The notes below the pieces were generated by a model. The model searched no databases. It was given only the letters and a program-made list of their open reading frames with translations, and was not told the DNA's origin. From Caldisericaceae bacterium (lineage in GTDB: Bacteria; Calditrichota; Calditrichia; Calditrichales; Calditrichaceae): DNA of 12,102 nt. The stretch's first letter is position 1, and every line of letters begins with the position of its first letter. Made by a program: the position numbers and the translations under genes. The stretch spans positions 1 to 12,102 of the forward strand of contig JAGHBR010000372.1 of NCBI GenBank assembly GCA_021160885.1. Direction: 5' to 3'. Of the stretch, positions 1-6,337 are shown in pieces.

Positions 1-760
1 CAATACCAATTTGCAAATGCAATTCCGTAAATTTTTGTGTCACGTAGGCATCGGATTCTTCCGTTTTTACGCCTTCAGGAGTCATTGGTAAATCACTAAC
101 CAGCAACAAAGCGCCTCGGGCTATTTCATTGGCATGCCCCACAATAAAAATAGTAGCGGTTTCCATATCTATGGCAATGGCAGAAATTTTACGCAAATAG
201 GCTTTAAACTGTTCATCCCATTCCCACACGCGACGATTGGTGGTGTAAATGACGCCGGTGCGATATTCCTGTTGGTATTTTACGATTTTTTCCGAAACGA
301 ATTTGTGCAGTTTAAAAGAAGGTAGCGCTGGCACTTCAGGAGGAAAATAATCATTGCTGGTTCCTTCTCCTCTTATGGCTGCAATTGGTAAAATGAAATG
401 CCCAATTTCAGTTGTCTTTTTTAATCCACCACACTTACCCAAAAACAAAACACCTCTGGGATTACGGGCCGAGAGCAAATCCATGATTGTTGCGGCATTA
501 GGCGAGCCCATGCCAAAATTGATTATCGTAAGCCCGGCTGAATTCGTTGCGGTTTGCATGGGCCTTCCATGCCCTTTAATTTCACAGGCAAAACGCTCAG
601 CGAAAATATTAAGATAATTACTGAAATTTGTAATCAAGATATAGTCGCCAAAATCATCGATTTTGGCACCAGTGTAACGCGGTAACCACAATTTTGCTAA
701 TTCAAGTTTGGAAAGTTGCGGTGAACTTTTATGTGAAGTTAAAGACTCCATTAAAATCAT
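1..760 (-). CDS. amn: AMP nucleosidase, short Bacteroidota-type (3' end outside window)
   Basis: Reading down from ATG at 760 gives 253 residues still open at base 2, so only a short C-terminal part is missing. The protein belongs to the nucleoside phosphorylase superfamily. AMP nucleosidase hydrolyses AMP to adenine and ribose 5-phosphate in the cytoplasm, a purine salvage and adenylate-balancing step. Diagnostic stretches are WLPRYTG (25-31), NFGMGSPNAATIMDLL (81-96), GKCGGLK (108-114), the long GEGTSNDYFPPEVPALPSF segment (121-139) and the DMETATIF segment (198-205), whose Met-Glu binds ribose in this superfamily. The family resembles the short form of about 260 residues found in Bacteroidota rather than the longer E. 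coli Amn with its extra N-terminal domain. A weak purine-rich RBS (AGAAAG) precedes the ATG; an in-frame ATG at 751 is an alternative start. It is transcribed divergently from the lipoprotein gene. Purine nucleoside phosphorylase is the main alternative, but the GEGTSNDYFPPEVPALPSF block favours AMP nucleosidase. Confidence 0.9.
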   Translation of the reverse strand, partial: MILMESLTSHKSSPQLSKLELAKLWLPRYTGAKIDDFGDYILITNFSNYLNIFAERFACEIKGHGRPMQTATNSAGLTIINFGMGSPNAATIMDLLSARNPRGVLFLGKCGGLKKTTEIGHFILPIAAIRGEGTSNDYFPPEVPALPSFKLHKFVSEKIVKYQQEYRTGVIYTTNRRVWEWDEQFKAYLRKISAIAIDMETATIFIVGHANEIARGALLLVSDLPMTPEGVKTEESDAYVTQKFTELHLQIGI

Positions 761-860
761 GTCTTTCTGTTTTTAAATATTTTAAATCTACTAAGGAAAA
801 TTATTCTCGGCAAACAAATATTACCTGCCTCAAAAAGTTTAAAAATCTCTTACCTTTAAT

Positions 861-889
861 TTGCTTCAATTCCTAAAAATTGATAGTAT
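861..889 (+). promoter_or_regulatory. Predicted sigma-70-type promoter with extended -10 for the lipoprotein gene
   Basis: TTGCTT at 861-866, a 17-base spacer, then TAGTAT at 884-889, preceded by TG at 881-882 in the extended -10 position. Transcription would begin near 896, downstream of the TTG at 890. That rules out 890 as start codon from this promoter and supports ATG 923. The call rests on consensus matching only. Confidence 0.5.
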
Positions 890-910
890 TTGAACAGACC
901 TATTTTCAAG

Positions 911-915
911 AAAGG
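911..915 (+). promoter_or_regulatory. Ribosome binding site that decides the lipoprotein start
   Basis: AAAGG lies 7 bases before ATG 923, an ordinary Shine-Dalgarno spacing. No comparable site precedes the upstream in-frame TTG at 890. Confidence 0.6.
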
Positions 916-922
916 TAAAACC

Positions 923-2764
923 ATGAAGAAAATGTTCCTACTTATTATTTTTCTCTTTTTAATAGGTTGCACTTCTAATGAATTTAAAATCGGATGGCTA
1001 TCAGACACTCATGTTTCTCCATTTACCAGCGGGCCGCAGGACTTGCGAGCTGTTGTTCGGGACATCAATCAAAAAGACGATATTGATTTGGTAATCGTTA
1101 GCGGCGACATTACGGACACTAATACCGGCAACAATTTGATTCTGGCAAAACGGATTTTAGACAGCCTGAAAGTACCCTATTTCATTATTCCCGGTAATCA
1201 CGACACGAAATGGTCGGATTCCGGTCTGGAAAAATTCCGCCGACTTTTTAAAGACGACAAATTTGTGTTTGATTTTAAAGGCATTAAGTTTATTGGGCTA
1301 CACCAAGGCCCTGTTTTGCGCATGGCAGATGGGCATTTTTCACCGGATGACTTAAACTGGTTAAAAAATATTCTTAAAAAGATGAACCGTTCCGGGCAGC
1401 CTGTTGTCTTTGTAACTCATTACCCTTTATTCCCTGTTCATCATGTGGATAATGCCCTCAATTTTTTCAAAATAATAAAAGGCTACAATGTTAAAATGAT
1501 TCTTTCCGGTCATGTGCACAGAAACAAAGTAAGTAACGCTTACGGCATTCCACAAATTATGGGCCGTTCTATTTTACGGCGAGATAGTCTTCCTGCCTAC
1601 AACATCATTAAATTTAGTGGCGATTCTGTCATATTTTTTGTGAAATACGTTGGGCTTCCTCATCTTAAACAATGGGCAAAACTCGATTTTCGTAAAAAAT
1701 ACCAAATTGAAGATTCCCTAATCCGAAGGCCGGATTTCTCAATAAATCAGATTTATCCGCAAGTTAAAGAAAGCTGGCGTGTGTCGATGGCATCGCTCAT
1801 TACCGCCTCACCTAATTTTGATGGACATTTTGTTTACATCGGTGATCATGCTGGTAAATTACATTGTATTAATTCAGAAACCGGCCGGCAGGTCTGGCAA
1901 AGAGCCTTTCCCGGCGCTTTGTTTTCGCAGGTTGCAATTGAAAAAGATCGATTACTCTTTACCAGCGCTGACAGCAATGTTTATTGTATAAAAAATATTG
2001 ACGGCTCTGAATTCTGGAAGTTCAAAACCCAGGCGCCGCTCTACTCCATTCCCATTATACATAGTGATACGGTTTTTGTTGCCGGAAATGACGGTAATTG
2101 TTATGCCCTCAGTTTACGGACAGGTCAACCCATTTGGGTTGTTGATGGGATTAAAGGTTATGTGGAATGTAAGCCTTTGTTAGTTAAAGATAAAATCATC
2201 TTTGGCGCCTGGGATGGACACCTGTACGCTTTAAAACGAAAGAATGGTCGGCTAGCCTGGAAATGGTCCGGCCCAAGACAAAATATTCTTTTTTCACCCG
2301 CCGCCTGCTGGCCTGTAACGCTTAACGATCAAGTATTTTTTGCCACGCCAGATCGTCATTTAAATAATGTCCATTTAAAAGATGGGCATACTTTCTGGCG
2401 GGATCATCGATTTAAAGTAAGAGAGACCGTCGGTAGCAACGGACATCTTGTTTTTGCCAAAACCATGCAGGATACTGTGGTCGCTTTAATTCCAAACAAA
2501 GGAAAACCAATTTATACCTGGATTAAAAATTTACAGTTCGGTTACGATTTTGCTAACTCTATGATTCAGCTTAAAAATGGCGTCGGCTATTTTGGAACGA
2601 AAAACGGCCTGGTCATTAGCTTTCAGGCCAAGAACGGTAAACTATTATGGCAACACAAAATCGGTAACAGTTTCATTCCCACGGTTCTGCCAATTTCGAA
2701 AAACGAAGTCATTGTTAGCAGCATGGATGGTTTGCTGGTGAAACTCTCCCCTGGAAAGCCGTAA
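923..2764 (+). CDS. Lipoprotein: calcineurin-like metallophosphoesterase fused to PQQ-like beta-propeller
   Basis: From ATG 923 the product has 613 residues. The first 16 (MKKMFLLIIFLFLIGC) are a lipoprotein signal peptide with lipobox LIGC, so the mature protein should be membrane-anchored outside the cytoplasm. Residues about 20-250 carry every metal-binding motif of a calcineurin-like phosphoesterase: DTH (D28, H30), GDITD (D62), GNHD (N92, H93), THYP (H165) and GHVH (H196, H198). The enzyme is therefore predicted to be active as a two-metal hydrolase; the substrate is unknown. Residues about 285-613 hold roughly seven blade-like repeats of the pattern G-x-(L/V)-x-(A/C)-x-(D/N)-x-(K/T)-G-x-x-x-W, typical of PQQ-like/WD-like propellers such as BamB. 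The fold is clear, but nothing shows that PQQ is bound. The reading frame extends up to a TTG at 890, but promoter, RBS and signal peptide all favour 923. It has no co-directional neighbour in the window. Confidence 0.88.
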   Translation: MKKMFLLIIFLFLIGCTSNEFKIGWLSDTHVSPFTSGPQDLRAVVRDINQKDDIDLVIVSGDITDTNTGNNLILAKRILDSLKVPYFIIPGNHDTKWSDSGLEKFRRLFKDDKFVFDFKGIKFIGLHQGPVLRMADGHFSPDDLNWLKNILKKMNRSGQPVVFVTHYPLFPVHHVDNALNFFKIIKGYNVKMILSGHVHRNKVSNAYGIPQIMGRSILRRDSLPAYNIIKFSGDSVIFFVKYVGLPHLKQWAKLDFRKKYQIEDSLIRRPDFSINQIYPQVKESWRVSMASLITASPNFDGHFVYIGDHAGKLHCINSETGRQVWQRAFPGALFSQVAIEKDRLLFTSADSNVYCIKNIDGSEFWKFKTQAPLYSIPIIHSDTVFVAGNDGNCYALSLRTGQPIWVVDGIKGYVECKPLLVKDKIIFGAWDGHLYALKRKNGRLAWKWSGPRQNILFSPAACWPVTLNDQVFFATPDRHLNNVHLKDGHTFWRDHRFKVRETVGSNGHLVFAKTMQDTVVALIPNKGKPIYTWIKNLQFGYDFANSMIQLKNGVGYFGTKNGLVISFQAKNGKLLWQHKIGNSFIPTVLPISKNEVIVSSMDGLLVKLSPGKP

Positions 2765-2775
2765 TTGGTGGATTT

Positions 2776-2824
2776 AAGTGTAAGGGTGTAAGAGTATAAG
2801 GGTTAAGGGTTTAATAGTTTAGGG
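2776..2824 (+). repeat. Degenerate tandem short repeat (GTGTAAGG-like, 7-8 base step)
   Basis: Successive blocks read GTGTAAGG, GTGTAAGA, GTATAAGG, GTTAAGG, GTTTAATA and GTTTAGGG, an imperfect 7-8 base periodicity with G runs on the plus strand. It starts about 12 bases after the lipoprotein stop codon. Function unknown; slippage-generated sequence is the simplest reading. Confidence 0.5.
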
Positions 2825-2896
2825 AATATTCTCACGAAAATGTCGTTTGAAATTGTTTTGACTTTTTAGGGCCAGTACAGATAAGTAAACGATTCG

Positions 2897-3069
2897 TTAA
2901 GCCTCAACAGATTTCAAATTTTCATTCATCTTCCTTAACTTCAGCCTTACTCTTAACAACAAATCACTTGTAGTCAAATACAAATATTGTTGCCAGCTGT
3001 CAAAAGCGCAATCAGCTATGGCTTTGATTGTACGGATGGTTTCAGATAGACGTTAAAATCCAATTCCAT
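2897..3069 (-). pseudogene. Possible frameshifted remnant of a small gene
   Basis: On the minus strand ATG 3069 opens MELDFNVYLKPS, which soon stops in its own frame. An overlapping frame is open for 51 codons from 3052 to the TAA at 2899-2897 and continues IRTIKAIADCAFDSWQQYLY and onward, ending NLKSVEA. One indel near 3035-3045 would join them into a protein of about 57 residues. There is no RBS before the ATG and I recognise no family. Open stretches of this length arise by chance, so this is only a weak call. Confidence 0.17.
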
Positions 3070-3146
3070 ATGAAGAAAAAAAGCAGTACAAAAAATTTTG
3101 CGTTTTGGGTTTTAAATTTTCCCTGGCACCTTTCTCTTTGAATTGC

Positions 3147-3210
3147 AAATTTCCCATTAACTAAATTTAAATTTCCAATAACCATTCAACCATTCTCCAA
3201 TCAACTATTT
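3147..3210 (-). repeat. Degenerate AATGG/ATTGG-type repeat patch
   Basis: Read on the minus strand, blocks GATTGGA, GAATGGTT, GAATGGTT, ATTGGAAA and TTAATGGGAAA follow one another just past the usp stop codon (TAG at 3207-3205), which itself sits in the patch. Its style matches the patch at 2776-2824 although the unit differs. Both lie directly 3' of a gene. Confidence 0.45.
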
Positions 3211-4044
3211 TACCATCAAAATCGGCTTTTGTGCTTTACGCATCACGTGAACGGTGGTACTACCCAAAATGGCTTCCCGCAGGCGTGAGTGTCCGTAACC
3301 GCCAATAACCATTAGGGAAGGTTTGGCAGCGTTATTTTGCACATTGACCAGCACCTCATCCGGATCGCCTGTTTCGGGCATTAAATCAAATTTGATTTTG
3401 TAAGGCGCAAGATATTGTCGTGCCTCATTTAAAACGGCTTCGCGTTCTTCTTCAGAATCAAAAACGGAGATCACTTTAAGTGGCAGGTTCATTGAACTGG
3501 CTAAAAAGGCAGCCATTTGCAGGGCATGATTTGCGACTGCTGTTCCGTCGTAACCGCAGTGAATTTGTTCAAACGGCACAAACTCTTTGTCCACCAACAT
3601 CATGGGTTTGGAAATCTGTCGGGTTACCGATTCCGTGGTGGCACCCAGCAATTTACCGCTCCACTTTTCATATTCGCCGCGAATACCCATCACCACCAAA
3701 TCGGTTGTTTTGGCGGTCTGACAAATTTCATCAACCGGAATGCCGGAAACTTTAATAATTTCAAAGGTGCGTTTTTTGGCATTCAAAATTTCGGAAGCTT
3801 TCTGAATCACTTTGTCTGCTTTTTCGCTTTGAATGCGTTGCGATTCTTCCTGGAATTCAGCAGATGGCATAATAGGCACAAAACTATCAGCGCTGGTGGC
3901 CACACTCCAGTCGAACAGGCGAATATCAATAACAGTTAAAACCCGCAACAAGGCGCCAAATTTCTGTGCAAAAAAGTCTCCGTATTCCAGCACAGCTTCG
4001 GTGTAAGGTGAACCATCAATGGGTAAAAGAATGGATTTTATCAT
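3205..4044 (-). CDS. Universal stress protein with two tandem Usp domains
   Basis: The 279-residue protein has two Usp (UspA) domains, roughly 1-153 and 158-279. Domain 1 starts ILLPIDGSP with the conserved D10. Its nucleotide-binding loop is GIRG (120-123), ten residues, then GAT (134-136), one residue longer than the canonical G-2x-G-9x-G(S/T), with Ala in place of the Ser/Thr. Domain 2 has CGYDGTA (D166) and a canonical loop: GGYG (248-251), nine residues, G261-S262. ATP binding is therefore clearer in domain 2. Two-domain Usp proteins are cytoplasmic stress proteins linked to survival under starvation or redox stress; the target here is unknown. GGGAGG precedes ATG 4044 at good spacing. 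It starts 37 bases after gpsA on the same strand and is probably the last gene of that operon. Confidence 0.92.
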   Translation of the reverse strand: MIKSILLPIDGSPYTEAVLEYGDFFAQKFGALLRVLTVIDIRLFDWSVATSADSFVPIMPSAEFQEESQRIQSEKADKVIQKASEILNAKKRTFEIIKVSGIPVDEICQTAKTTDLVVMGIRGEYEKWSGKLLGATTESVTRQISKPMMLVDKEFVPFEQIHCGYDGTAVANHALQMAAFLASSMNLPLKVISVFDSEEEREAVLNEARQYLAPYKIKFDLMPETGDPDEVLVNVQNNAAKPSLMVIGGYGHSRLREAILGSTTVHVMRKAQKPILMVK

Positions 4045-4081
4045 CTTGTGCCTCCCTCTTTTGTTTGACGCCGTTTATTGA

Positions 4082-5089
4082 TCAAGCGCCCCAGTCTTCT
4101 ATTTTGGACGCTCTTGTCATTAAGTCTAACATGGCCTTTGCAGGCGATTTATTTTCGAACAGTACCTTGTAAATCTGCTCAGTGATGGGCATTTCTACCT
4201 TTTGTAGTTTGGCCAGTTCATACGCTGATTCCGTAGTTTTAACGCCCTCAGCTACCATGACCATTTCATCTAGCACTTCTTTTAACGTTCGGCCCTTACC
4301 AATCTGTTCCCCGACATATCGGTTACGCGAATGACGGCTCATGCAGGTTACAATCAGGTCTCCCATGCCACTCAAACCAGCAAAGGTTTGTGGTCGAGCG
4401 CCCATTTTTACGCCCAGACGACTGATTTCAACCAATCCTCTGGTCATTAAAGCAGCTTTTGTATTATCGCCGTAACCGGAGCCGTCGCAAATGCCGGCGG
4501 CCAGAGCAATAATGTTTTTCAGAGCTCCTCCTAATTCCACGCCTGTTACATCGTCGTTAGCGTAAATGCGCAGGTATTGATTCATGAAAACCTTTTGTAT
4601 TTTTCGAGCTGTTTCAATATTCTTCGAGGCTGAAACAATGGCCGTTGGAATTTTTCTGGCGACTTCTTCGGCATGGCTTGGGCCAGAAAGCGCCGCAATC
4701 CGTTCTGCAGGAACTTCCATTACTTCTTCAATAACCTGTGAGATTCTTTTGTAAGTTTTGTTTTCAATACCTTTGGAAACCGAAACCCACAACTGACCTT
4801 GATCGGTAAAAATCTCTTTAACCAAACTCAACGCAGAGCGCGTCACCTGTGTAGGTACGGCATTAACAATAACATCAGGATCTTCGACGATCAATTTTAA
4901 ATCTGAAGTAAAGATAATTTCAGCTGGAATCTTAATACCTGGTAAATAGCGACTGTTTTCATGATTATTTCGGATATCCATCAAACTCTCTTCATCAATG
5001 GTCCAGCAGCGAACCTGATGTCCATTCTCATGTAAAACCAAGGCCAGGGCCGTTCCCCAACTACCGGCGCCAATCATTCCAATGCGCAT
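4082..5089 (-). CDS. gpsA: Glycerol-3-phosphate dehydrogenase [NAD(P)+]
   Basis: The cytoplasmic enzyme reduces dihydroxyacetone phosphate to sn-glycerol 3-phosphate, the backbone for phospholipids. From ATG 5089 it has 335 residues, the usual GpsA length. The Rossmann loop is GAGSWG (7-12). VSKGIE places K106, and the catalytic Lys is K191 in ELGGALKNIIALAAG. GPSHAEEV (136-143) and SRHSRNRYVG (251-260, phosphate-binding R255-N256) are also present. The reading frame continues up to an ATG at 5167, but the extra 26 residues have no counterpart in the family and would overlap plsY by 74 bases. AAGGG at 5102-5098 lies 8 bases from ATG 5089. The gene begins 4 bases after the plsY stop, so the two are almost certainly co-transcribed and probably translationally coupled. 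All key residues are intact. Confidence 0.96.
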   Translation of the reverse strand: MRIGMIGAGSWGTALALVLHENGHQVRCWTIDEESLMDIRNNHENSRYLPGIKIPAEIIFTSDLKLIVEDPDVIVNAVPTQVTRSALSLVKEIFTDQGQLWVSVSKGIENKTYKRISQVIEEVMEVPAERIAALSGPSHAEEVARKIPTAIVSASKNIETARKIQKVFMNQYLRIYANDDVTGVELGGALKNIIALAAGICDGSGYGDNTKAALMTRGLVEISRLGVKMGARPQTFAGLSGMGDLIVTCMSRHSRNRYVGEQIGKGRTLKEVLDEMVMVAEGVKTTESAYELAKLQKVEMPITEQIYKVLFENKSPAKAMLDLMTRASKIEDWGA

Positions 5090-5093
5090 GACC

Positions 5094-5729
5094 TCATCCC
5101 TTCTTTTTAAATTCCAGTCGATTTTCATTGCCCTGCAAAAGGCGCTTAATATTACTACGATGAGCAAACCAGATTAAGGCCACAATAACACCACTTATGA
5201 TCAGCAGAACATTGGGGATATCCATGTGAAAAACAAACTTTTGCAGGACAAGAATTACCACGAAAACCAGAGAAGCCAGTAATGATCCCAGCGAGACGTA
5301 ATGCGTCCAGGCCACAATAATGATAAAGGTTAGCAGGGCCAGCAACAATGGCAATGGAGCCAGAGCCAAAAAGGCGCCGGCAGAAGCGCCTACCCCTTTA
5401 CCGCCTTTAAATCCGGCAAAGACGGTAAATATGTGCCCCAGAATGGCCGCAATGGCCGCCAGTAATTGAAAATAGATCACCTGCTCAGCAGAAGTAACAA
5501 GAGCTGGAGCCAGGAAAAATACCGGCACAAATCCTTTAATCATATCAATGAGTAGAACCACAATAGCCGCTCTCCAGCCTAACACGCGAAAAACATTGGT
5601 TGCCCCGGCATTTCCACTGCCATGATCTCTGATGTCAATATTCTTTAATAATTTACCGGCAATGATGGCGGTTGGAAAGGAACCCATTAAATAGCTGATT
5701 ACAATTAAAATAAGTAGATTTAACAACAT
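5094..5729 (-). CDS. plsY: Acyl-phosphate:glycerol-3-phosphate acyltransferase
   Basis: PlsY is an integral inner-membrane enzyme that moves an acyl group from acyl-phosphate to the 1-position of glycerol 3-phosphate, giving lysophosphatidate. The 211-residue product is strongly hydrophobic with several membrane spans. It shows the family motifs in order: GSFPTA (16-21), HGSGNAGATNV (36-46), GHIFTVFAGFKGGKGVGAS (98-116), YVSLGSLLAS (144-153) and the C-terminal RSNIKRLLQGNE block (191-202). A GTG at 5735 extends the frame by two residues, but AAGGAG at 5743-5738 is only 2 bases from it and 8 from ATG 5729, so 5729 is the better start. It is followed after 4 bases by gpsA, whose product is its substrate, a logical pairing. 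A phosphate acyltransferase (PlsX) would be needed to supply acyl-phosphate and is not in the window. Confidence 0.96.
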   Translation of the reverse strand: MLLNLLILIVISYLMGSFPTAIIAGKLLKNIDIRDHGSGNAGATNVFRVLGWRAAIVVLLIDMIKGFVPVFFLAPALVTSAEQVIYFQLLAAIAAILGHIFTVFAGFKGGKGVGASAGAFLALAPLPLLLALLTFIIIVAWTHYVSLGSLLASLVFVVILVLQKFVFHMDIPNVLLIISGVIVALIWFAHRSNIKRLLQGNENRLEFKKKG

Positions 5730-5737
5730 GGACACAA

Positions 5738-5743
5738 CTCCTT
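5738..5743 (-). promoter_or_regulatory. Shine-Dalgarno site that decides the plsY start
   Basis: AAGGAG on the minus strand, 8 bases from ATG 5729 but only 2 from the in-frame GTG at 5735, so the ATG is favoured. Confidence 0.7.
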
Positions 5744-5771
5744 CAACATGGGCAAAAGTAATTGCCGTTTA

Positions 5772-6329
5772 TTAACCACTTTTTTCAAGCGTGTGAGAGT
5801 AATATTGTTCTAACTTTTTACGGTACAGCTTGCGTACTTCGTTAAAAAATTCGATGACCGATGCTTGCCTGTAATCCGGATAGGTCCAGGGTTGTACCTG
5901 AAAGGATTTGTTTCGGAAAGTCAAGTGCAAATCGCCAAAAATGCCTTTACCCAGATAAATCCTGTGCGAATAATCTTTTGTAGTGGCCAGCACAACTTTA
6001 GAATTATTTAAATAGCCCGGATCGATATTAATTATTCGTTTTTTACTTTGCGAAATATTTTGTTCGATTCGATTGGTCGTTAGTTTAATTTCTGGCAACC
6101 TATCTGCCGGGATAAGAGATGTAAAAGTTACCAGAACTTTTTCCAACCCCGATCCCATTTCCGGCTCATAATAATCGGTAAAGGCATCAAAATCGAACAC
6201 TGGCGATTGTCGTTCAATGGCTCCGAATTGATTTTCCAATTGGGCGTAAACTTCCTTCAGGTCAACCATAGTCGTAAACGTAATAGCCGCAAACAAAAGT
6301 ACCGGTGGATGTTCTTTTACCTCGCCCAT
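5772..6329 (-). CDS. DUF4416 family protein of unknown function
   Basis: The 185-residue protein matches the DUF4416 family along nearly its whole length by conserved blocks I recognise: FTDYYEPEMGSGL (50-62), NIDPGYL (101-107), TKDYSHRIYLGKGI (117-130), PWTYPDYR (147-154) and FFNEVR (161-166). The many conserved Asp, His, Tyr and Arg residues suggest a ligand- or metal-binding site, but no reaction is known to me and I assign none. It has no signal peptide or membrane segment, so it is probably cytoplasmic. It begins 8 bases after the acyl-CoA synthetase stop and ends 42 bases before the plsY start, implying co-transcription with lipid genes. No Shine-Dalgarno is visible before ATG 6329 (upstream bases are A/T only), so translation may depend on coupling to the upstream gene. 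A second Met at residue 21 is a possible but not better start. Confidence 0.85.
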   Translation of the reverse strand: MGEVKEHPPVLLFAAITFTTMVDLKEVYAQLENQFGAIERQSPVFDFDAFTDYYEPEMGSGLEKVLVTFTSLIPADRLPEIKLTTNRIEQNISQSKKRIINIDPGYLNNSKVVLATTKDYSHRIYLGKGIFGDLHLTFRNKSFQVQPWTYPDYRQASVIEFFNEVRKLYRKKLEQYYSHTLEKSG

Positions 6330-6337
6330 GAAAAATA

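Larger units (their letters stand above)
2765..3204. other. Gene-poor convergent spacer between the lipoprotein and usp genes
   Basis: About 440 bases lie between two converging genes. I see no complete gene with a start and RBS, no RNA gene and no convincing rho-independent terminator (no GC-rich hairpin followed by a T run on either strand). It contains a degenerate G-rich repeat patch at each end and a possible broken gene fragment on the minus strand in the middle, listed separately. How transcription ends here is not visible. Confidence 0.7.

Noticed and set aside
134..617. Plus-strand open frames of 63 and 87 codons at the left edge
   Set aside because: Antisense to the AMP nucleosidase frame, which is continuous and has all family motifs.
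761..922. Promoter for amn on the minus strand in the divergent intergenic region
   Set aside because: Several A/T-rich -10-like hexamers are present, but none pairs with a convincing -35 at 16-18 bases, so I do not place one.
2998..3035. Inverted CAATCA...TGATTG pair as a hairpin or operator
   Set aside because: Only six complementary bases per arm with an unpaired middle and no T run. Expected by chance in this base composition.
3060..3110. Rho-independent terminator for usp on the minus strand (T run at the AGAAAAAAAGCAG complement)
   Set aside because: There is a T run on the minus strand but only a short A/T stem before it and no GC-rich hairpin.
3517..3939. 140-codon plus-strand open frame across the usp gene
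   Set aside because: It lies wholly inside the clear Usp coding sequence on the other strand, lacks an RBS and resembles no family I know.
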